A stretch of 64,000 nt of DNA, taken from positions 62,001 through 126,000 of IMG/VR virus record IMGVR_UViG_3300037010_001227; one strand, given 5' to 3'. This stretch comes from a virus. Shown here piece by piece: positions 33,801 through 40,692 of the stretch. The notes under the pieces are model-generated. The model made no database searches, was not told where the DNA came from, and saw only the letters and a list, made by a program, of their open reading frames with translations. Position numbers and translations under genes: made by a program. The stretch's first letter is position 1. Each line of letters opens with the position of its first letter.

Positions 33801-34445
33801 TGTAAAGGTTTCACAGTGTATCGTGAAGGTTCAAGAGGAAGTGTTTTATCTGCTTTAGATGAAAAGAAAGTTGTAAAGCGGTTACTCGATAAACCACTTG
33901 AACGTCCTAAGACAACTGAAGTTGATATTCATAAGGTAAAATATAAGGATAAGCCTTGGTCAGTTCTTGTTGGAAGTCTTGATGGGATTCCAATTGAAGT
34001 ATTTGCTGGTATTGAAGAAGACACTCCGCTCCCAAATAAATACCATAAGGCCGAACTGACTAAGAAGTCTAAAGGTCATTATTCCCTAACTGTTTATCTT
34101 TCTGCTGATTCACAAGAAGATGTTATTAAGATAAACAATATTGGCGCAAGATTCCCATCACCGGAAGGTTTAGTTCTTACACGGTTCATTTCATTATTAC
34201 TTCGTAATCGTGTTCCAATTTCTGATATTGTTGAGCAGCTTCAGAAATCAGCAAGTTCTATGTTTGATTACCCAGCTGTTCTAGCAAGAGTTCTTAAGCA
34301 GTATGCTTCGGATGAAGAGTTAGCTGCTAAAATTAAAGGAACACCATGTCCTGACTGTGGTAAAGAACTTAAAATAAAACGAGAGAGTGGTTGCTCTGTA
34401 GTATATTGTGAAAATTGTAATTACGTAGATAGTAAGTGTGGTTAA
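30897..34445 (+). CDS. nrdJ: class II ribonucleotide reductase with intein
   Basis: The 1182-residue frame has NrdJ features: YTCSSVSNCFVMNPP with the early cysteine, NRGGCGVDISNLRP, GRRGALLMSMRIDHPD, CNLGQMYLP after the intein, NTTSGLEPMFFAES near the catalytic loop, and a C-terminal zinc ribbon with CPDCGKE and CENCNYVDSKCG. Class II enzymes reduce ribonucleotides with adenosylcobalamin. The start at 30897 (MTFQTLQQQ) is preferred because GAGG lies nine bases upstream; an ATG at 30882 has no site. The host would need to supply B12. The Tad2-like gene follows 10 bases later. Confidence 0.92.
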   Translation: MTFQTLQQQYLEAKGKTLETASEAMISDATAYASCYDWYITKQLVSDSTADLASKVWVNKYALHDKNGICRERTLEDTWKRIAKTLAEVEVANSGDSANEFSKWNDIFLDALQDFKYAPGGSGLYSIGNPYTCSSVSNCFVMNPPQDNLESIFDVAKSMARVYANRGGCGVDISNLRPCNAPTNNAAKSSTGAASFMDFYSYVTGKIGQEGRRGALLMSMRIDHPDIFKFIKMKRDEDKQWFITELEEAGIDLKDYKYSAIADRLKSCSQSNVSVKITDKFISALEKDEMFELWFEYDNGYPRYSEFVRAKDIWDALIEGAWASAEPGMFNWDHILRESTSGKYDGVIYKGKKVQGKEITSNPCQPGFATVLTPNGIRTFDDITVGSTIWSGNQWTRVVNKVATGIKKVFRYTTNAGEFIGTENHRVVSNGTKVEVGKTDSIDICIGNPSFLRLDIEGCRMAENSQTIMDGWVIGDGSVHTASNNLVFICVGENDYDIHTALPEYLIKARPDIKETAWEVNTTITADELSLTYSRRVPSRFKFGSFDTVADFLCGLYSANGSITENRVTLKSASVGLIKDVQEMLSSLGISSYVTINKEKEVEFSEGSYTYKEPYVLNIGDIVNKTKFCKLIGFKQDYKLDNLINVIKDESHGGKTTYDITTITEVGDLEVFDITVDADEHTYWTGGLLVSNCGEIVMPPDSCNLGQMYLPAFVEYPYTPEAYFNREKYEKYAAIAVRMQDNIKQLDIDSGLLLPEHQLSAEAFRRLGLGNTGYGDMFAMLGIKYGSDESIACAENIAEIYKEVVYNASVDLAIDKGSFPVFDWDRHKQSPFIQRLKPETQQRIASFGIRNIALLTQAPNGTGSILCRNTTSGLEPMFFAESNRNVKNPDGSITRYTVYHQGIEDCKRAGGDPSVYVAAHDVSYEKKIELQAAMQKHIDHSISVTANLPAEISKEEIGSLYLKAFKLGCKGFTVYREGSRGSVLSALDEKKVVKRLLDKPLERPKTTEVDIHKVKYKDKPWSVLVGSLDGIPIEVFAGIEEDTPLPNKYHKAELTKKSKGHYSLTVYLSADSQEDVIKINNIGARFPSPEGLVLTRFISLLLRNRVPISDIVEQLQKSASSMFDYPAVLARVLKQYASDEELAAKIKGTPCPDCGKELKIKRESGCSVVYCENCNYVDSKCG
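31986..32972 (+). other. intein inside NrdJ
   Basis: A 329-residue in-frame insertion splits the conserved NPC-GEI motif. It starts with Cys (CQPGFATVLTPNG, block A), ends HTYWTGGLLVSN with +1 Cys, and restores a NPCGEIVMPP junction. Homing endonuclease motifs are WVIGDGSVHT and FLCGLYSANGSI, where the second should read DADG-like. The Asp is Asn, so splicing looks intact but endonuclease activity is doubtful. Confidence 0.9.
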
Positions 34446-34455
34446 GGAGAACCAA

Positions 34456-34728
34456 ATGAATTTTAGTGATGCTCTTATTAGTGTAAAAGCAGGTAATCGT
34501 ATTGCTCGTAAAACTTGGAATGGTAAAAATATGTTTATTGTTTACCAGCCGGGATATCCAAAAGGAATTAGTATTAATGAAAATACTCAAAAAGCTTTTA
34601 ATCTTCCAGCTGGATCTATTTTAGCATTCAAACCTTACTTAACAATGTATACCGCTCAAGGTGATTGTGTCCCTTGGGTTGCGTCACAAAGTGATTTGTT
34701 AGAAGATGATTGGTATATTTTAGAATAA
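34456..34728 (+). CDS. Tad2-like anti-Thoeris protein (DUF2829)
   Basis: The 90-residue protein starts MNFSDALISVKAGNRIARKT after AAGGAGAACCAA. It carries the DUF2829 hallmarks: basic RKxWNGK, and a C-terminal run of MYTAQGDCVPWVASQSDL then EDDW. Family members include Thoeris anti-defence 2, which binds the cyclic ADP-ribose signal made by ThsB and blocks ThsA. The 90-aa length is typical. It ends at a strong terminator and could be co-transcribed with nrdJ. I infer sponge function from family alone. Confidence 0.85.
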   Translation: MNFSDALISVKAGNRIARKTWNGKNMFIVYQPGYPKGISINENTQKAFNLPAGSILAFKPYLTMYTAQGDCVPWVASQSDLLEDDWYILE

Positions 34729-34733
34729 ATAAT

Positions 34734-34756
34734 TAAGCCCTCGAAAGAGGGCTTTT
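34734..34756 (+). terminator. intrinsic terminator
   Basis: AAGCCCTC pairs with GAGGGCTT round GAAA and runs into TTTT, just after the Tad2-like stop. Confidence 0.9.
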
Positions 34757-34876
34757 TGCAGCTACCAATAGATTATAACTATTTTGATTTCTAGTTGTTT
34801 AAGATAGTAATCTGACCTGGAGATAACCTGCTAAAAACCTCGTACGCCGTAGGATCCCAGTTATCTGTACCTTGAT

Positions 34877-35281
34877 TTATTCTTCAGTCTCATCAATTAC
34901 AACTTCCTCTTCTGGTTCTTGAAGGGCCGTTGTAGTAGATGCTTGAATGTCTAGTTTAATACCATGTTTCTCGGCTTCAGCAACTAAATCTTTAATAGCA
35001 GCTTTAAGAGCTTTATATTTAGCATTTGCTGGTTTTTTAGCGGATTTGATATTATGAAGTTTACTGATATGATGACCTAACACACCAAAAACTCTTCCTA
35101 CTTCTCGTTGAACATCGTCGTAATCAGACTTAGTAGATGGTGAGAAAGTATCTTCTGGAGTAATGGATGCTTCTGGTGCTGGACCTGAAGAAGGAATTGG
35201 AAACAAAGTAAATTCTTCTTCTACAGCATCATATTGCTGCTCTAGAAACCTATCGAGTTTATTGTTGTGTAGTTGCGCCAT
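34877..35281 (-). CDS. hypothetical protein, 134 aa
   Basis: Starts MAQLHNNKLDRFLEQQYDAV with AGAGAAAC upstream. An acidic amphipathic N-terminal helix, a Pro/Ser linker, a Lys/Ala-rich helical middle and an acidic end (EPEEEVVIDETEE) are seen. It resembles two other small proteins here (27894, 35497) in layout. Downstream, out of frame, is a further reading stretch that may be a lost C-terminus. Confidence 0.7.
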   Translation of the reverse strand: MAQLHNNKLDRFLEQQYDAVEEEFTLFPIPSSGPAPEASITPEDTFSPSTKSDYDDVQREVGRVFGVLGHHISKLHNIKSAKKPANAKYKALKAAIKDLVAEAEKHGIKLDIQASTTTALQEPEEEVVIDETEE

Positions 35282-35283
35282 AG

Positions 35284-35463
35284 TTATTTATGTTTCTCTA
35301 TAAAAGCTTCAATCTCTGATTTGGAGATAATTGCTTTTGAGGACTGCACTTTTTCTACTAACTCATTTATGATGAGTGTAGCCTTTGCATTGTTCTTTCT
35401 GAACACTAATGCGATACCGATTCCACCAATGACCAGACCTAAGATAAGTCCAAATAAAAACAT
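35284..35463 (-). CDS. small membrane protein, 59 aa
   Basis: Starts MFLFGLILGLVIGGIGIALV with AAGGAGAAGAA upstream; the first ~20 residues form one glycine-rich transmembrane helix, and the rest is a charged cytoplasmic helix. Two bases separate its stop from the next start, so it is coupled with the gene at 34877. A holin-like or anchor role cannot be decided. Confidence 0.78.
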   Translation of the reverse strand: MFLFGLILGLVIGGIGIALVFRKNNAKATLIINELVEKVQSSKAIISKSEIEAFIEKHK

Positions 35464-35496
35464 TTCTTCTCCTTATTAATTTATTGCTTTATTAAT

Positions 35497-35835
35497 TTAT
35501 TTCTTTAGTTCAGCGGCTTCTTCATTCTTTAGTTTAGCTGAGTCAATTTCAAGAGCTCGGATTTCTTCCTCTAATTTTTCTAGAGATTCTAAAACAAGTC
35601 TTGCTAATTTTAAATTGCCAGTTTCTAAATGGCTTTTAACTGCATTAAGTCCAGCAGTCAATTCACCTTTTACTCGTTCAAGTTGCTGTGAAATATGACC
35701 TAGCTTAACTTCATGCTCATGATTTGGAGCTACTTTTACTTCTTTGGTCATAGGAATAGAAGCTCCAGTTTCAGAACCTAATGGATTTGAAAATCCATCC
35801 AATTCCTCAATAATTGTATCAATAAATCGTTTCAT
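35497..35835 (-). CDS. hypothetical coiled-coil protein, 112 aa
   Basis: The start at 35835 (MKRFIDTIIEELDGFSNP) follows GGTGGCACTA; upstream ATGs lack sites. A short amphipathic N-terminus is followed by a linker and a long coiled coil (SHLETGNLKLARLVLESLEK). Three minus-strand genes in a row here share small size. Function unknown. Confidence 0.72.
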   Translation of the reverse strand: MKRFIDTIIEELDGFSNPLGSETGASIPMTKEVKVAPNHEHEVKLGHISQQLERVKGELTAGLNAVKSHLETGNLKLARLVLESLEKLEEEIRALEIDSAKLKNEEAAELKK

Positions 35836-35895
35836 TAGTGCCACCAAAAAAAAAAGTATCTTCAAAAACTTAATTACCAAGTTTAAATTAAGTTT

Positions 35896-36285
35896 ATGGC
35901 TACTATTAACTACAATAAAACTATCTATTCAGGAATTAGTTTCCCTCCTCGTAAAGATGGCAACGCAGGATTTTTTGCTATTTCTACTGACTTAGAACTA
36001 ATCAAAGAGAGTGTCTATATTATTTTAAACACTCGTAAAGGGGAAATGGTGATGTATCCTGAGTTTGGATCGGCAGCTATGGACTCTCTGTTCGAGAACA
36101 TGGACACAAATTCTCAGGCTATTTTATGCCAACAGATTAAGAAAGACATCGAAACTTTCGAAAAACGCATAACCGTTAAATCAGTGGCGGCTTATTCAAA
36201 AGACAATACTCGAATTATTATAGTAACCGCCTTAGTAAACGTAACCGGGCAGGAAACGACCCTAGAATACAACCTGGCCGCATAA
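35896..36285 (+). CDS. gp25: gp25-like baseplate wedge protein
   Basis: The 129-residue protein shows the GPW/gp25 domain pattern, with LKESVYIILNTRKGEMVMYP reading close to the ILNTxxGERVMRP core and then EFGSAAMDSLFEN. In T4, gp25 is a small lysozyme-like protein at the wedge-sheath junction that starts sheath assembly. The start has a weak site (TTAAGTTT). It lies upstream of the gp47/gp46 genes and apart from the other baseplate genes at 43-46 kb. Confidence 0.87.
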   Translation: MATINYNKTIYSGISFPPRKDGNAGFFAISTDLELIKESVYIILNTRKGEMVMYPEFGSAAMDSLFENMDTNSQAILCQQIKKDIETFEKRITVKSVAAYSKDNTRIIIVTALVNVTGQETTLEYNLAA

Positions 36286-36309
36286 ATCCCTTGAGTCCTG
36301 GCCACGAAG

Positions 36310-36319
36310 GCCCGATATA
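36310..36319 (+). promoter_or_regulatory. GCCCGATATA motif, candidate promoter
   Basis: One mismatch from the consensus, about 55 bases upstream of gp47. Confidence 0.5.
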
Positions 36320-36372
36320 CTTGTAGATGATTGGCAGGAATCGCATCCTGCCTGCATTCTATGAGACTGGAT

Positions 36373-37416
36373 ATGACAAAGGTTCTAATTTGCTCAGATT
36401 TACATTTTAACTTCAATTCTCCTTTTAGTAAGACCAATAATGATGGAATCTCAAGCAGACTGCAAGAGATTCTTGATTCGTTATTATGGGCTGCTGAAGT
36501 TGGTAAAAGTAAAGATGCAAAACTATTTGTAATCACTGGTGATCTATTTGAACGCGCTGAGAAGTTGCCTACCAAAGAAGGTCTTGCTATTATAGATGCT
36601 TTTAAGAAGATAAAATCACTATACGCTGGCAAATTCTATGCTTTGGTTGGTAATCACGATCAGATTAGTTCTGATAATAACATTCTTGATTTGTTTAGTA
36701 ATATAATGACTGTAATTAGTAAGCCTACTTTCTTAGATATAGACGGAGGCAGACTTTTCTTTATTCCGTATATTCGAGAACCTGATGAGCTTTACAAGAC
36801 TGTTCAATCCTTTGAACAGCATGACTGTATAGGCAGAAAGTATCTATTTGGTCACTTTTGGGACTCCACTGTAATGGGAGTAGATGCAGAAGCTATTGAT
36901 ATCACAAAGATAAATACTGCTTTCTTCGATAGAATTTTTCTTGGTCACTATCATGTTCCAACTATAGATTTGAATAACCTTATTATCTATTCTGGAACTC
37001 TTCTTAATCACAAGTTCAGTGAGACTGGTCCTAAAGGTTGTTGGGTATTAGAGACTGATACCAATGCTATTGAGTTTATTAAGAATCCACACTCGCCTGA
37101 GTTTTATTCTACCCAAGATGACATTTTACTTAGTGACCCTTCTGTAGTGGAGTCAAGAGCATATTACAGAGTATATTGTGACGCTAATAATGTTGTAGAT
37201 ATCTCTAAGATTCTTACTCTTGCTAAAGGTTACGAGATTCTTTCCAAGAAAGCTGCAAGCGCCGATTCTTCTGCCGTATCTATTGATTCAGTAGAGAAAC
37301 GTAACTCTCTTACACTAAAAGAGTTTATCTTTAAAAACTGCACTCTATTTACTCCAGAAGGTGTTTCTGAAGATGATTTTAAAAAGCGTGGTTTAGAATT
37401 ACTATCTGACTTATAA
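36373..37416 (+). CDS. gp47: gp47-like recombination nuclease (SbcD/Mre11)
   Basis: Starting at MTKVLICSDLHFN it shows the five Mre11/SbcD motifs in order: DLHFN, GDLFER, GNHDQ, GHFWDS and GHYHVP. These bind two metals and act as a dsDNA exonuclease/hairpin endonuclease with gp46. The start at 36373 (GAG seven bases before) is chosen over an upstream ATG. The partner gene follows after nine bases. A 346-residue length is typical. Confidence 0.92.
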   Translation: MTKVLICSDLHFNFNSPFSKTNNDGISSRLQEILDSLLWAAEVGKSKDAKLFVITGDLFERAEKLPTKEGLAIIDAFKKIKSLYAGKFYALVGNHDQISSDNNILDLFSNIMTVISKPTFLDIDGGRLFFIPYIREPDELYKTVQSFEQHDCIGRKYLFGHFWDSTVMGVDAEAIDITKINTAFFDRIFLGHYHVPTIDLNNLIIYSGTLLNHKFSETGPKGCWVLETDTNAIEFIKNPHSPEFYSTQDDILLSDPSVVESRAYYRVYCDANNVVDISKILTLAKGYEILSKKAASADSSAVSIDSVEKRNSLTLKEFIFKNCTLFTPEGVSEDDFKKRGLELLSDL

Positions 37417-37425
37417 GGTAATGTT

Positions 37426-39210
37426 GTGAGCTATAAAATAAAATCATTAACCGTAAAGAACTTTGTAGTTTTCGTGGATGAGGTCACTGTTGACTTCTCT
37501 GCCATAACTTTAAATCAGATAGAAGCTATTTTCAAGACTGACACCAAACAATCAAATGGCGCTGGTAAATCTGTTTTGTTATGTGCTATTTCCTTGGCTT
37601 TGTTTGGTAAGGGAATACGAAGTAACTATATTTCTGATTACATTGCACCTACTAATCCTACTGGCGGTATCTATATTGGTTTGGAATTAGTCGATGACTC
37701 TGGTAATATCTTAAAAATAGAACGTTGGCGTAGACCAGGATCTGATATTAATAAGGCTAAAGTTTGGTTTAACTCTGCTCATATCTCTAAGGATATGACT
37801 ATTTCAAAGATTGATGATCTAGTAGCTTCTTATGCTGGAGTTACACATTCCAACTTTCTTTCTTGTATTTTCTCTGTAATGCTTCCAGGTTTTCTAGCTC
37901 TGCGTCCAGCACAACGATTTGAAGTGTTGGAAAATGCTTTAGCGGTAAAGAAAATGGAAACTATTATTAAAAAGCTAAACACTGCTCAGAAGGTTGCAGA
38001 AGAAAAGCTTACTAACACCAATCTTGCATTAACTGAGAAACACCAGTTACTAGGACAGGAACTTGCCAAACGAGATATTTACTCTCAAAATAGGGATGCT
38101 CTTGTTCGATCTATTGCTTCTCAAGAAGAAGAATTACGTGGTTTATATAAGGAAGAGGAGAAGCTAATTAAGAAACGAAATGATTATGCTGTTTTGATTG
38201 ATCTAGCTACTAACAAACTCAAAACTCAAAGAGAAAAGTTATCTTCTGCGTCTTCTGAGAAGTTTTCTCTTGATTCTTCAAAGTCAAAATTAGTTTCTAC
38301 CATAAATTCTCTCGCAAAGAATTTCAAGTCGGTTAGTGACGCTGAGATAGAGTGTTTAGTGTGCCACTCCACCCTCGATAAGACCTCAGAAGTGTCTATC
38401 AAGCGTCATTACCAGTCTGAACTTTCGGACTTATTAGGTAAGCTCGCTATAGTGGAGACAACTATCACTACTATAATGGAGGCTATAGAACGTGACGAGA
38501 AGTCCTTAGCATTAGCACAGAAAAGTTTATCAAAAGTTGTTAGTGATATGAACATTAATAGTGCTTCCGCTATGGCTTGCGAACGAACTATTAAGTCAGC
38601 TAAAGAATCTTTATCTATTGCCGAGTCATCTTTTGATACAACTTTACTAGATTTTCTAAACGTTGACATCAATAATCTGAATACTCAAAAAGATGCTTTG
38701 TTGAAAGAAACAAAAATTGTAGCTTCTTGGAAACAAGCAATGTCAAAAAACGGTTTGCGTCTTGCTTATCTGAGAGAAGAAGTAGGGACTCTTAGCGCAA
38801 TTGCTTCTAAGTTTGCATCTTCTGTTTATTCTAAACCTACTCAAGTTGAGTTCTTTATTAATGAAGAACGTGATACACCACAGCTTGATTTCACTGTAAA
38901 TGGTAATGGTTCTGGAACATTCTCTACTGGAGAGCGAAGACTATTAGAAGTAGCTATTACGTTATCTTTGATGACTCTGTTGAAATCAGCTGGAATGAAC
39001 TTAGAGTTCTTGATTTTAGATGAGGCATTAGATGGGCTTTCTGAGACAAGTAAGCACAATGTATTATCTATAATTGGAGAGTTATCTAAAGAATATCAGG
39101 TCATAATGATTTCTCACGATGACATGATTAAGAAGACTTCTGGTAATATTATTAGAGTTATTAAGGATGATGCAACTAAGACTTCAACTATTGAACAGTA
39201 TGTTCGCTAA
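37426..39210 (+). CDS. gp46: gp46-like SMC ATPase (SbcC/Rad50)
   Basis: GTG start with AAGGTAATGTT upstream. Walker A QSNGAGKSVLL lies near residue 43, a coiled coil spans about 180-450 with a zinc hook (ECLVCHS), and the C-terminal lobe has signature STGERRLLEVA and Walker B LEFLILDEALDGLS. With gp47 it resects DNA ends for recombination-dependent replication. The last 23 bases overlap the convergent RusA-like gene. Confidence 0.93.
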   Translation: MSYKIKSLTVKNFVVFVDEVTVDFSAITLNQIEAIFKTDTKQSNGAGKSVLLCAISLALFGKGIRSNYISDYIAPTNPTGGIYIGLELVDDSGNILKIERWRRPGSDINKAKVWFNSAHISKDMTISKIDDLVASYAGVTHSNFLSCIFSVMLPGFLALRPAQRFEVLENALAVKKMETIIKKLNTAQKVAEEKLTNTNLALTEKHQLLGQELAKRDIYSQNRDALVRSIASQEEELRGLYKEEEKLIKKRNDYAVLIDLATNKLKTQREKLSSASSEKFSLDSSKSKLVSTINSLAKNFKSVSDAEIECLVCHSTLDKTSEVSIKRHYQSELSDLLGKLAIVETTITTIMEAIERDEKSLALAQKSLSKVVSDMNINSASAMACERTIKSAKESLSIAESSFDTTLLDFLNVDINNLNTQKDALLKETKIVASWKQAMSKNGLRLAYLREEVGTLSAIASKFASSVYSKPTQVEFFINEERDTPQLDFTVNGNGSGTFSTGERRLLEVAITLSLMTLLKSAGMNLEFLILDEALDGLSETSKHNVLSIIGELSKEYQVIMISHDDMIKKTSGNIIRVIKDDATKTSTIEQYVR

Positions 39211-39616
39211 TATCTACGGTAACTAATACAGGCTCACCAAACTCTTTAATGAACGAAAGTTTCCAGATGTAGCAATCGTCTAGATCTGGAAATTTTTCTT
39301 TGAACTCAGTAAAAACAGAGTCTATTAATGCTTTACCTTGGTTTTCAATGTCTTTCTTTCTAACGCTTTTTTTATCTTTGAGTAGCCATGTTGGTGATCT
39401 TACTGTGATACAAACTTCTAAAGGTTTGTCCACAAGGTTCGATAAGATAGTAAGGTTTGGCTTTGTCAGTTGTTCCAGAACAGCATCTTTGACTTGCGCT
39501 TTAAATCGTTTACCATCTGTTGATATGAATCGTCTTGATTGTCCAGGAATATTACAATACAGTTTGTTCATACTAATAGGTTCAAAATCAAAATTTATAG
39601 TAAGTTTATTAGTCAT
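39188..39616 (-). CDS. RusA-like endodeoxyribonuclease
   Basis: The 142-residue protein has the RusA order: MNKLYCNIPGQSRRFISTDG, then KKDIENQGKALIDSVFTEF (RusA acidic DxDN-type helix) and LDDCYIWKLSFIKEFGEP. RusA proteins resolve Holliday junctions as dimers and need three Asp. It is convergent with gp46 and overlaps its end, the only minus-strand gene in this run. It fits the recombination set around it. Confidence 0.82.
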   Translation of the reverse strand: MTNKLTINFDFEPISMNKLYCNIPGQSRRFISTDGKRFKAQVKDAVLEQLTKPNLTILSNLVDKPLEVCITVRSPTWLLKDKKSVRKKDIENQGKALIDSVFTEFKEKFPDLDDCYIWKLSFIKEFGEPVLVTVDISEHTVQ

Positions 39617-39641
39617 ATAAAATTAATTTGAGGAATAACAA

Positions 39642-40205
39642 ATGTTTTGGAACAAGCCAATTAAGATTAAAGTAACAAGGACTCATGAATTTGCTACTTT
39701 GCCACGCAAAACTCATACTAATATGTTTGCTGATGCTGCTTATGATTTATTTCCTTTTGAAGCCGCCCCAACATACCCATTAGAAGCTATAGATGCGTTA
39801 ACTGGTTCTTCTTTGTGGAGAACCCCCTCAGTTGATATAGAGTTTCCAGAAGAGAAGACTTTTGTTTTAGAAGCTAACTCAAGGAAACTAGTTGGAACTG
39901 GGATACGGTTAGCAATACCAGATGGCTATTGGGTTAAGTTTCATGAACGTTCTGGTCTTGCTAATAAAGGTATTCATATTCTTGGTGGAGTTATTGATTC
40001 AGGTTATACTGGTGAATTAAAAGTTATTATGTATAATTCCAGTAATAGTGCTTATGAGCATGATTGCTCTAAAGCGATTTGTCAGTTTACTGTAGAGAAG
40101 GTGACTGATTCTGTATTAGAACTTGTTTCTATTGAAGACATGGACTACCAGGCAGAACTAAGAGAACGTAAAGATAAGGGTTTTGGTTCTTCAGATGGGA
40201 AATAA
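39642..40205 (+). CDS. dut: dUTPase
   Basis: The 187-residue protein has the trimeric dUTPase motifs: MFADAAYDLFP (motif 1), HERSGLANKGI (2), GGVIDSGYTGELKVIMYN (3) and CSKAICQFTVEKV (4), and a Gly/Ser-rich tail with GFGSSDGK (motif 5). It hydrolyses dUTP to dUMP. Ribosome site GAGGAATAACAA. The final 11 bases overlap the next gene. Confidence 0.94.
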   Translation: MFWNKPIKIKVTRTHEFATLPRKTHTNMFADAAYDLFPFEAAPTYPLEAIDALTGSSLWRTPSVDIEFPEEKTFVLEANSRKLVGTGIRLAIPDGYWVKFHERSGLANKGIHILGGVIDSGYTGELKVIMYNSSNSAYEHDCSKAICQFTVEKVTDSVLELVSIEDMDYQAELRERKDKGFGSSDGK

Positions 40206-40662
40206 GTTACTTCCACTCGATAAGTGCATTGAGATAGTTAATGCAGCTATCGAGAATAAAGAAATTAATTTTGTATTTTTAGAGGATGCTCCGAAATTAG
40301 TAAAACTATTAAGTTCAGGAGAGTATTGTGCTTACAAGAATACAGTATACGTTCCATCAATTCACCTTAAACTATCTACTTCCGCCAATGAATCAGACCG
40401 TGCTGTTGCTACTGCTAAGTTATTACCTTGGATAATGGCAATAAAAGATGGTAAAACTAGCTCTCTATATCAAATGAGGAAGTTATTAACAGATTATAAG
40501 CTGCGTTCATTTTATTTTATGTATGAGTATGTCTTTCTAGTAGCGTCAGAAAATCCTTATGCAGATACTATATTCGGAGGCTTTGTTTGTTCTAGAAAAG
40601 GTTGGTTAGGTAAAAGATACCCGACAGAGCAAATAATAGATTATCTTCAAACACTCTTATAA
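40195..40662 (+). CDS. hypothetical protein, 155 aa
   Basis: ATG at 40195 (MGNKLLPLDKCIEIVNAA) overlaps the end of dut; an upstream TTG is less likely. The product is mixed alpha/beta with four or more aromatic C-terminal motifs (FYFMYEYVFLVASENPY). No family recognised; it ends its transcription unit before a terminator. Confidence 0.72.
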   Translation: MGNKLLPLDKCIEIVNAAIENKEINFVFLEDAPKLVKLLSSGEYCAYKNTVYVPSIHLKLSTSANESDRAVATAKLLPWIMAIKDGKTSSLYQMRKLLTDYKLRSFYFMYEYVFLVASENPYADTIFGGFVCSRKGWLGKRYPTEQIIDYLQTLL

Positions 40663-40668
40663 TAACAA

Positions 40669-40692
40669 AGCCCTCTTTCGAGGGCTTTTGTT
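40669..40692 (+). terminator. bidirectional terminator
   Basis: AAAGCCCTC pairs with GAGGGCTTT across TTTC, with T-rich sequence on the plus side and AAAACAAAAG making a weaker T run on the minus. It separates convergent genes at 40662 and 40693. Confidence 0.85.
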
